NCBI GenBank assembly: GCA_005880605.1
Contig: VBIS01000032.1
Coordinates: forward strand, 1-6,417
Origin: Chloroflexota bacterium
GTDB taxonomy: Bacteria; Chloroflexota; Dormibacteria; CF-121
Length of the DNA stretch: 6,417 bases
Direction of reading: 5' to 3'
Of this stretch, positions 1 through 4,839 are shown one piece after another (position 1 is the first letter of the stretch; each line of letters opens with the position of its first letter). Made by a program: the position numbers and the translations under genes. The notes below the pieces were generated by a model. That model had not been told where the DNA came from. It saw nothing but the letters and a program-made list of their open reading frames with translations, and ran no database searches.

Positions 1-97
1 CGTGGTACGTGAGCGATCGCTCGGCGTCGCCCCCGTCGCTCTCGAGCTCGAACAAGACTTTGAGCGCGAGCTCGCGGGCCAGGTGACGCCGTCCCAT
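1..97 (-). CDS. nusB: NusB transcription antitermination factor, N-terminal fragment (cut by window edge)
   Basis: Only the first 32 codons are visible; the gene continues beyond the left edge. The translation begins MGRRHLARELALKVLFELE, which matches the conserved first helix of NusB, where an Arg-Arg start is followed by an AR-x-x-AL-x-x-L(Y/F) pattern. In the family, NusB pairs with NusE (ribosomal protein S10) on boxA RNA and supports antitermination of rRNA operons. The ATG lies two bases after the stop of the upstream Asp23 gene and nine bases after a GGAGGA Shine-Dalgarno sequence, so the start is well supported. The position after efp and asp23 is the usual one in Gram-positive-type genomes and reinforces the call. 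Nothing can be said about the C-terminal half. Confidence 0.88.
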   Translation of the reverse strand, partial: MGRRHLARELALKVLFELESDGGDAERSLTYH

Positions 98-99
98 CG

Positions 100-450
100 T
101 TATGAGTCCTCCGGGAACCTCACGTCCCCGACGAACACGTTGACCTGGCGCACTTCGAGACCGAGCATCTTGTCGATGGCGTCCGCGACCTGTCGTTGCA
201 CCTCCGCTGCCACCGTCGGGACGTGGGCGGAGTGATCGACGATCACAAACAGCTCCAGGTTCAGGGCTTCGTTGCCCAGGTCGACCCGGACACCCTTGTG
301 CGAGCTGCCAGCCGGCAGCACCCGGTGGCCGTCTCGGGCCTTGGCCGGATACATGCCGACGATGCCCTGCACCTGGCAGGCGGTCAGCGAGGCGATATGG
401 GCAATGACCTCATTGGCCACCTTTACCGAACCGAGGGGGCGGTCAGGCAT
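100..450 (-). CDS. Asp23/Gls24 family envelope stress response protein
   Basis: This 116-residue protein has the full Asp23/Gls24 fold pattern. An opening segment, GSVKVANEVIAHIASLTA (residues 7-24), leads to the QGIVGM motif (28-33). Then come a GVRVDL strand (53-58), a second hydrophobic strand (LELFVIVDHSAHVP) and a C-terminal VNVFVGDVRF strand (103-112). The usual length is about 110-150 residues. In Firmicutes, Asp23 proteins are abundant, lie under the membrane with AmaP and respond to cell-wall stress; the role in other phyla is unclear. No AmaP-like membrane partner is visible here. The gene starts six bases after the efp stop and ends two bases before nusB, a common arrangement (efp - asp23 - nusB). 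No Shine-Dalgarno sequence is evident before its ATG, so translation is probably coupled to efp. Family assignment is firm; cellular role is inferred. Confidence 0.88.
   Translation of the reverse strand: MPDRPLGSVKVANEVIAHIASLTACQVQGIVGMYPAKARDGHRVLPAGSSHKGVRVDLGNEALNLELFVIVDHSAHVPTVAAEVQRQVADAIDKMLGLEVRQVNVFVGDVRFPEDS
107..112 (-). promoter_or_regulatory. Shine-Dalgarno sequence of nusB
   Basis: GGAGGA on the minus strand lies inside the last codons of the Asp23 gene, nine bases before the nusB ATG. It is one of only two strong Shine-Dalgarno sequences in the window, and it fixes the nusB start. Confidence 0.75.
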
Positions 451-456
451 GACGGC

Positions 457-1014
457 TCAGACCCGCTCCACGTAGGCCCCGGTACGGGTATCGACGCGGA
501 TCACATCGCCTTGATTGACGAAGAAGGGCACGTTGAGCGTGAGCCCGGTCTCTACCGTGGCCGGCTTGCCACCCCCGGCCGCCGTGTCGCCCTTGAACCC
601 GGGCGAGGTTTCCGTCACCTTCAGCTCGACTGTCGTCGGCAGCTCGACACCGAGGGCGCGGCCGTCATACATGAGCACATCAAGTGACGAGCTCTCTTTC
701 ATGTATTTCAAGGTGTCGCCCAGCTGGTCGTCTCCGAGGGGGAGCTGATCGTAGCTCGCCAGGTCCATGAAATAGTGGCGGTCACCGTCGCTGTAAAGGT
801 ACTGCATGGGAACCTTCTCGATCCGGGCACGGGCGAAGCGATCTTTGTCCCGAAATTTCTGGTCGATGATCGACCCGCTACGGACGTTGCGCAGCTTGGT
901 GCGAAAGAAGGTGTCGCCCCGGGCATTCTGCCCCTGCTGGAACTCGACCACGACCCAGAGTTCCCCCTCCCACTCGATCGTCATGCCGTTCTTGAAATCG
1001 CTGGGGTTGACCAT
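457..1014 (-). CDS. efp: Translation elongation factor P, with arginine at the loop tip
   Basis: EF-P enters the ribosomal E site and helps peptide-bond formation at consecutive prolines. The 185-residue length and three-domain layout are canonical: an N-terminal KOW-like domain (about 3-62, with DFKNG and EGELWVVVEFQ), a middle OB domain (about 66-125), and a C-terminal OB domain (about 130-184, with ETGLTLNVPFFVNQGDVIRVD). The loop that reaches toward the P-site tRNA reads QQGQNARGDTFFRTK. By ungapped alignment with the common HVKPGKGQAFVRTK form, the modified lysine position is Arg32 and the prolines are absent. Arginine-type EF-Ps are known and in some bacteria are rhamnosylated by EarP, but those I recall have a tip of the SGRNAAF type, unlike this one. 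No modification enzyme is in the window. The ATG follows a -10-like box by nine bases and has no Shine-Dalgarno, consistent with leaderless translation. It heads the efp - asp23 - nusB group. Confidence 0.95.
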   Translation of the reverse strand: MVNPSDFKNGMTIEWEGELWVVVEFQQGQNARGDTFFRTKLRNVRSGSIIDQKFRDKDRFARARIEKVPMQYLYSDGDRHYFMDLASYDQLPLGDDQLGDTLKYMKESSSLDVLMYDGRALGVELPTTVELKVTETSPGFKGDTAAGGGKPATVETGLTLNVPFFVNQGDVIRVDTRTGAYVERV

Positions 1015-1023
1015 GCCCGGTGG

Positions 1024-1029
1024 ATTTTA
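1024..1029 (-). promoter_or_regulatory. Candidate -10 box of a leaderless efp promoter
   Basis: The minus strand reads TAAAAT here in an otherwise GC-rich gap, ending nine bases before the efp ATG. A -10 box at this distance would start transcription at or within a few bases of the start codon, which fits the lack of a Shine-Dalgarno. No convincing -35 box is seen; TTCGCC lies 14 bases upstream, closer than the usual 16-18. Call by eye only. Confidence 0.4.
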
Positions 1030-1039
1030 CCCGTATTTC

Positions 1040-1069
1040 GGTTGGCGAACCCCTAGGGGGTCCCCAACC
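1040..1069 (-). other. Imperfect hairpin across the PH-gene stop, upstream of efp (possible terminator or attenuator)
   Basis: On the plus strand the left arm GGTTGGCGAACCCC pairs with the right arm GGGGTCCCCAACC. There are six outer pairs (GGTTGG/CCAACC), one C/C mismatch, two pairs (GA/TC), one bulged A and four inner pairs (CCCC/GGGG), with a tiny loop. The core CCCCTAGGGG at 1050-1059 is a perfect palindrome and contains the TAG stop of the PH-domain gene. On the transcribed strand the stem is followed by GAAATACGGG rather than a run of T, so it is not a classical intrinsic terminator. It may reduce read-through or protect a 3' end before the efp promoter. Confidence 0.45.
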
Positions 1070-1550
1070 CACCAGGCCGGCGCCGCGCTTCGATTTGCGC
1101 GAAGATGGCGTTGCGCAGCTGCTGGGGACGCGGCACCGTGCTCAGTACCTCCGCCCCTTCCCGGCCGGCAGACTCCAGCTCGATGTCGCCGAAGCCCCAG
1201 GTCCGGCCCCAGAGGCCCTGAAAGGTCGTGAGGTCCTGGATCCGGTCGATCGTGATCGAGCGGGAGAACTTGGAAATGATCCCTTGGTTCAGAATGACGC
1301 GCTGGTCGGTCAGGACGTACTCGTGCGATCGCCAGCCCCAGTAATAAAGGTTGATGATGAGGATGCCGGCCAGCGCGACGCCCAGCATCAAGAACAGGCG
1401 GAGTTCGCCGGCCAGCGGCAGTACGGTCAGGATCACCAGCGGAACGAGTGCCGCGAGGATGGTGGTGGCGATCGGACGGAGGAGCACCACCCAGTGGCGG
1501 CAGGAACTGACCAGGATGCGCTCGCCGGGAAGCAGGTCGCGGGCGTTCAC
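1053..1550 (-). CDS. Bacterial PH domain (YdbS/YdbT-like) membrane protein
   Basis: The 165-residue protein starts MNARDLLPGERIL, the usual leader of bacterial PH-domain membrane proteins (an LxPGE motif). Two hydrophobic spans follow at about residues 24-46 and 51-71, then a bPH_2-type domain at about 75-152. Recognisable landmarks are HEYVLTDQRVI (76-86), the GIISKFSRSITIDRIQDL block (90-107, matching the common RIPLxxIQ-type segment), a WGFGDIELESAG strand region (118-129) and the closing helix PRPQQLRNAIFAQIEARR. The domain should face the cytoplasm. The function of this family is generally unknown. The GTG start overlaps the prepilin peptidase stop by four bases (GTGA), indicating translational coupling. 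The stop lies within an inverted repeat. Family call is firm; no specific function is claimed. Confidence 0.85.
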   Translation of the reverse strand: MNARDLLPGERILVSSCRHWVVLLRPIATTILAALVPLVILTVLPLAGELRLFLMLGVALAGILIINLYYWGWRSHEYVLTDQRVILNQGIISKFSRSITIDRIQDLTTFQGLWGRTWGFGDIELESAGREGAEVLSTVPRPQQLRNAIFAQIEARRRPGGLGTP

Positions 1551-2218
1551 GGCGCCTGACTGTAGAGGACCAGCAGGGTCCCAATGGTGAGGAACGGTCC
1601 GTAGGGCACCGCCTCTTTCATACCGCGGATCCGGGTGATGAGGAGAATTATCGCGACAAACCCACCCAGAAACACGCCGTATAGCAGCGCGTGGGCGACC
1701 CGGAGGTTCGAGAGGCCGGTCGCCATCCCGATGAAGACGGCGAGCTTGACATCACCGAAGCCGAACGCCTCAGCGCCGAACACCAGCTGGCCGCCGAAAT
1801 ACAGCAGGAGGAAGATCCCGCCAGCGATCACGGCGGCTACCGGAGCGGTCCGCCAATCCGGCCAGGGCCAGGTGAACGCGGGGGTCCACGGGGTTACGAA
1901 GGCAAGCGCGAGGGCGATCACCCAACTCGGGAACATGACCAGGTCGAGGATGTAGCGGGTTTTCAGGTCGAACGCCAGCACCTGCACCAGGATGGCAATC
2001 AACACGGAGTCGATGAAGAGGAGCCGCTGCGCGCCCAGCTGGAGCGCAAAGAGGAAGAAAAGCAGCGCAGCCAGCGCCGGCATCAAAAACATGTCGAGTT
2101 GAGACTGCTTGAACTCGATTTCCTCGAAGCGAGCCAGCCGGCGGGTGAGGTAGTTGAGGCCCCCTCCCACCGCGCCGCCGACGACCGCCCAGCCCAGCGC
2201 GAAGAACAGGTGACTCAC
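1547..2218 (-). CDS. Prepilin peptidase (A24 aspartic protease), lacking cysteines
   Basis: The 223-residue polytopic membrane protein is a type IV prepilin peptidase. Both catalytic aspartate motifs are present: FDLKTRYILD with Asp84, and FGFGDVK with Asp156 (GxGD). The C-terminal VPYGPFLTIGTL (204-215) matches the conserved IPFGPFL segment. The N-terminus GGAVGGGLNYLTRRL (14-28) resembles the GSFLNVVIYRLP signature of the methyltransferase half. However, the following loop is short and the protein has no cysteine at all, so the zinc-binding Cys pairs of classic PilD are missing. It probably cleaves prepilin leader peptides, and methylation is doubtful. The GTG at 2218 is chosen because it overlaps the aroE stop by four bases (GTGA) and opens a hydrophobic helix; upstream codons in this frame overlap aroE and look random. 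No pilin gene is in the window. Confidence 0.9.
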   Translation of the reverse strand: MSHLFFALGWAVVGGAVGGGLNYLTRRLARFEEIEFKQSQLDMFLMPALAALLFFLFALQLGAQRLLFIDSVLIAILVQVLAFDLKTRYILDLVMFPSWVIALALAFVTPWTPAFTWPWPDWRTAPVAAVIAGGIFLLLYFGGQLVFGAEAFGFGDVKLAVFIGMATGLSNLRVAHALLYGVFLGGFVAIILLITRIRGMKEAVPYGPFLTIGTLLVLYSQAP

Positions 2219-3036
2219 GAACTCAGGCGCCCGACCACGGCGCGCTCCAGCGCCGCCCGCATGGCGGCTTCGGGCGCCGGTTGGTCGGTCCAGATTTCGA
2301 AGGCGGCCAGTCCCTGGAAGAGCAGCATCATGAGCCCGTTGATCGCCCTTGCTCCCTGATCTCGCGCCCCCTGGACCAACCGCGTCACCAGCGGCCGGTA
2401 GATCAAATCGAAGACGAACTGCGCCGGGGTGATCCATTCGACGGGAAAGGGCACCGCCTCGCCGTCGCTACCGACCGGGGTGGCATTGACGACCAGGTCG
2501 ACCTTCCGAACCAGCAGCGACAACGAGCCGAGTGGCGCGGGGCCGCCGCTGCCGACCTCCAAGTCGCGGCAGACGGCACGCGCTTCCTCCAGATCACGGC
2601 TCGCGACCCAGATCTTCGTGGCCTCGCTTCGCAAGGCGTCAACGGAAGCCCTGGCTGCGCCGCCGGCGCCCAGCACCAGCGCGTCCTTCCCCTTGACCTG
2701 GTACCCGGCGTCCTCGAGCGCCAGGCTGAACGCGGGACGATCGGTGTTCCAGCCGACCAGGGCGCCTGACCGGTGGCTGATCGTGTTGACGGCTTTGACG
2801 ACGCTGGCTTCCGGGCCCAGGCCGTCGAGCAGCCGCGTCACGGCGACCGTATGCGGCATGGTCACGGCCGCCCCCACCACGGCCGAATCCGCCCGCATGC
2901 GGGCAATCGCCTCCGGGAGATCAGCCGCCGTCACCGTATGGGCCTGGCAGCTGGCGTCGATCCCGGCGGCCGTGAAGCCGGCGCTGTAGAGGCTGATGGC
3001 CAGCTCGGCGTCGTCCTCCCCGCCCAGGAGGAGCAG
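2215..3036 (-). CDS. AroE-like (shikimate dehydrogenase family) protein with altered active site; start uncertain
   Basis: From the SRLLLLGG segment just after the mltG stop, the frame gives about 273 residues, the normal AroE length (272 in E. coli). The NADP-binding half is well kept: AVNT, GWNTD (the Asp at 2740-2742 is retained), LVLGAGGAARAS, VNATPVGSDG, VFDLIYRP and INGLMMLLFQGLAAFEIW. The substrate-binding half has changed. The GxPxxHSxSP segment reads GGEDDAELAI, so both shikimate-binding serines become Glu and Ala. The GANVTxPHK motif reads GAAVTMPHT, so the catalytic lysine becomes Thr (2848-2850). No ATG, GTG or TTG lies between the mltG stop and the start of the domain. The CTG at 3036, with AAGG about 11 bases upstream, is a tentative start. 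Alternatives are an ATG at 3174 or TTG at 3201 inside mltG, or an internal GTG at 2934 that would lose the first strands. It may be a divergent enzyme, a pseudoenzyme or a decaying gene. The gene symbol is withheld. Confidence 0.8.
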   Translation of the reverse strand: MLLLGGEDDAELAISLYSAGFTAAGIDASCQAHTVTAADLPEAIARMRADSAVVGAAVTMPHTVAVTRLLDGLGPEASVVKAVNTISHRSGALVGWNTDRPAFSLALEDAGYQVKGKDALVLGAGGAARASVDALRSEATKIWVASRDLEEARAVCRDLEVGSGGPAPLGSLSLLVRKVDLVVNATPVGSDGEAVPFPVEWITPAQFVFDLIYRPLVTRLVQGARDQGARAINGLMMLLFQGLAAFEIWTDQPAPEAAMRAALERAVVGRLSS

Positions 3037-3049
3037 CCGGGATCCGGCC

Positions 3050-4105
3050 TTACTGGAGACCGTATTGCTTGAGGAGTCGGGCGAACTCTTCGTTGGTCTT
3101 GGCGTAATGGTTGTGACCCTGGGGGTCGGAAAGGTAGAAGAAGTAGCCGGTGTCCGCCGGTTGGAGCGCGGCATCGATGGCTTTGATGCCAGGGTTCGCA
3201 ATAGGTCCAGGGGGAAGGCCGGTATGTAGATAGGTGTTGTAGGGCGAGACGATCTTGCGGTCGTCGGTCGTAACCGTGGACTGCCAGACGCCCTTGGCGT
3301 AGAGGACGGTGGCGTCGATCTGGAGCGGCCAGCCGGCGGCCAGCCGGTTGTAGATGACGCTGGCCACCAGCGGCCGGTCCTCCTGGTATCGCGCTTCTCG
3401 TTCGATCAGGGAGGCGATCGTGACCACCTGGAGGGCGTTCAACTTGCGCTTGGCGGCCTGGGTCTGCCGGGCGTCGGTCCACAGCCGCTTGAAGGCCTCG
3501 AGCTGCTGGGTGATCAAGTCTTTGGCAGTGCCGGCGCGGGGGATCAGGTAGGTGTCCGGGAAGAGAAAGCCTTCCAATGACGCGCCGGGCGGCAGATCCT
3601 TGAGGAAGTCGTAGTTGAACTTTCCCTGCACCGCCAGCGCCGTGTACTCGCTCCCCTTGATCAGGCCGCCCGTCTCGAGGAGCGCGGCCGTTTTCTTGAT
3701 CGTGTACCCCTCGGGGATGGTGAGGAAGATCTCCTCGGGGATGGCGGTCTGCAGCGCTGTCAGGATCTGGATCATGTTGAGGTTGCGGCTGAGCTCGTAG
3801 GCGCCCGCCTGCACATTGCGGTCGAGATGCTTGTAGCGCGCGTAGAGGTCGAAGACCGTCACCGAGTCGATCAAGCCGGTGCGGTGCAAGGTGTCGGCCA
3901 CTTCGTGGAAGCTGGCGCCGGGCACGACTACAAAGCGCACCTTGGAAGTCCCGGGGTTGGCCGGTTGGTGCAACTGATGGTCGACCCAGTTGTATCCGAT
4001 CACAGCCGGCACGCCCAGCGCAGCAGGCAGCAGGAAGAGGATCACGACAAACCATTGCACGCAGCCGAGCGCGCGGCTGCGCCGCCTGGGCGCGGGGGTA
4101 CTCAT
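3050..4105 (-). CDS. mltG: Endolytic transglycosylase MltG
   Basis: MltG cuts nascent peptidoglycan at the outer face of the membrane and is thought to set glycan strand length. The 351-residue protein has a basic cytoplasmic N-terminus, one membrane span at about residues 17-38, and a LysM-like region (about 54-150, with VVPGASFHEVADTL and TIPEGYTIKKTAALL). The YceG catalytic domain follows. Its landmarks are LEGFLFPDTY (177-186), the catalytic glutamate Glu235 in ASLIEREAR, RPLVASVIYNRL (244-255), LQIDATVLYA (261-270), SPYNTYLHTGLPPGPIANPG (287-306) and a closing YFFYLSDPQGHNHYAKT. All key motifs are present and the length is typical. The ATG lies 20 bases after the DUF1292 stop, without a clear Shine-Dalgarno. 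The order ruvX - DUF1292 - mltG is conserved in many Gram-positive-type genomes. Confidence 0.97.
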   Translation of the reverse strand: MSTPAPRRRSRALGCVQWFVVILFLLPAALGVPAVIGYNWVDHQLHQPANPGTSKVRFVVVPGASFHEVADTLHRTGLIDSVTVFDLYARYKHLDRNVQAGAYELSRNLNMIQILTALQTAIPEEIFLTIPEGYTIKKTAALLETGGLIKGSEYTALAVQGKFNYDFLKDLPPGASLEGFLFPDTYLIPRAGTAKDLITQQLEAFKRLWTDARQTQAAKRKLNALQVVTIASLIEREARYQEDRPLVASVIYNRLAAGWPLQIDATVLYAKGVWQSTVTTDDRKIVSPYNTYLHTGLPPGPIANPGIKAIDAALQPADTGYFFYLSDPQGHNHYAKTNEEFARLLKQYGLQ

Positions 4106-4125
4106 CGGCGACCGCTTCGGGTCAG

Positions 4126-4410
4126 TCAGCGCTCCGGGCCGCCATCTTCATCGACTTCCTCGTCCTCTTCGAATTCCTCGAGCTGCTCGACCACCCGGTC
4201 ATGCTCTTCATCGTCGAGCGTGACCAGCGACTCGCCCTCACGCCGAAGGATGAGCACCTTGTCTTCATCGACCTCGGCCTGCAGCACGTAGTAGGTTTCA
4301 CCTTCGATCTCCACGACATCGTGGACGAGGTAGGTTTCCTCCTCGCCGGTCTTTTCGTTGACCAGCTCAATGGTTTGAACTTCACCGTTTGCTTCGGGAA
4401 TCTCTGGCAT
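4126..4410 (-). CDS. DUF1292 (YrzB-type) small acidic protein
   Basis: This 94-residue protein has the DUF1292 pattern: a strand-turn-strand start (EVQTIELVNEKTGEEETYLVH), then VEIEGETYYVLQ (33-44), DEDKVLILRRE and the closing DEEHDRVVEQLEEFEED. The last 28 residues are very acidic. The molecular function of the family is unknown; it is typically encoded between ruvX/yrrK and mltG, as here. The ATG directly abuts the ruvX stop (TGAATG), and a strong AGGAGG lies four bases before it. Family assignment rests on both sequence pattern and position. Confidence 0.85.
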   Translation of the reverse strand: MPEIPEANGEVQTIELVNEKTGEEETYLVHDVVEIEGETYYVLQAEVDEDKVLILRREGESLVTLDDEEHDRVVEQLEEFEEDEEVDEDGGPER

Positions 4411-4839
4411 TCAGCCTCCTGGTGCCCGACCAGCCCGGTAGTCAAGGTACCCCTGCAACAATAACGTGGCGGCCATCCGGTCGATCTCCTGCCGCCGCTT
4501 GCTTCGCCGCTTGCCCTGTTCGATCAGGTAGCGCTCGGCGGCCACGCTCGTCAGCCGTTCGTCCCAGTATGCCACCGGCCGTCCCGTCGCTCGCGCGACC
4601 TGGGCGCCGAACGCCTGTGCCTCGTGCGCGGCGGCGTCCAGCCGACCGTCCATCAATCGAGGCAGGCCGATCACGATCATGCCGACCTCATGGCGCTCGA
4701 CCAGATCAGCCAGCGCCTTGAGGTCCTCCGGCTCCGAGCGGCGCCCCAGCACACTGAGAGGCTGGGCAATCGTTCCTGACGGATCACTGAGCGCGAGGCC
4801 GAGCCGGACCGTGCCCGGATCGATCGCCAGGATCCTCAA
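4411..4839 (-). CDS. ruvX: RuvX/YqgF family Holliday-junction resolvase-like nuclease
   Basis: The 142-residue protein has the RNase H-like YqgF fold: MRILAIDPGTVRLGLALSD (Asp7), a central VIGLPRLMDG (56-65, close to the common VVGLPLNMDG), VAYWDERLTS (Asp93, Glu94, Arg95) and EIDRMAATLLLQGYLD (Asp120). All expected acidic residues are present. Family members are linked to Holliday-junction cleavage and to processing of the 16S rRNA 5' end. The TTG at 4839 is chosen because it overlaps the upstream stop by four bases (TTGA), begins directly at the first beta strand and gives the usual family length. An ATG at 4908 in the same frame would add 23 residues lying wholly over the end of the upstream gene. 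A GGAGG lies 22 bases before the TTG, too far to act normally, so coupling is likely. Confidence 0.92.
   Translation of the reverse strand: MRILAIDPGTVRLGLALSDPSGTIAQPLSVLGRRSEPEDLKALADLVERHEVGMIVIGLPRLMDGRLDAAAHEAQAFGAQVARATGRPVAYWDERLTSVAAERYLIEQGKRRSKRRQEIDRMAATLLLQGYLDYRAGRAPGG
4415..4420 (-). promoter_or_regulatory. Shine-Dalgarno sequence of the DUF1292 gene
   Basis: AGGAGG on the minus strand sits inside the last codons of ruvX, with a four-base spacer (the ruvX stop TGA is within it) before the DUF1292 ATG. The spacing is slightly short but the match is perfect. It suggests that this small gene is translated more independently than its coupled neighbours. Confidence 0.75.

Noticed and set aside
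1027..1584. Minus-strand 185-codon frame overlapping the PH-domain gene
   Set aside because: Low-complexity Arg/Pro/His composition with no motif, whereas the competing frame has a clear PH domain and two membrane spans.
1691..2359. Plus-strand open frame of 222 codons, and similar plus-strand frames at 196-687, 1020-1559, 2281-2769 and 4974-5468
   Set aside because: All lie opposite well-recognised minus-strand genes, have Arg/Pro/His/Gly-rich composition typical of antisense frames in high-GC DNA, and show no family motif.
2219..2437. Upstream extension of the prepilin peptidase frame to an ATG at 2437
   Set aside because: The 73 extra residues overlap aroE, are Gly/Arg/Ala-rich and resemble out-of-frame aroE; the GTG at 2218 starts directly at the first hydrophobic helix.
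2931..4055. Minus-strand 374-codon frame overlapping mltG
   Set aside because: It is an out-of-frame reading of mltG with random, Arg/Pro-rich composition; the mltG frame has all catalytic motifs.
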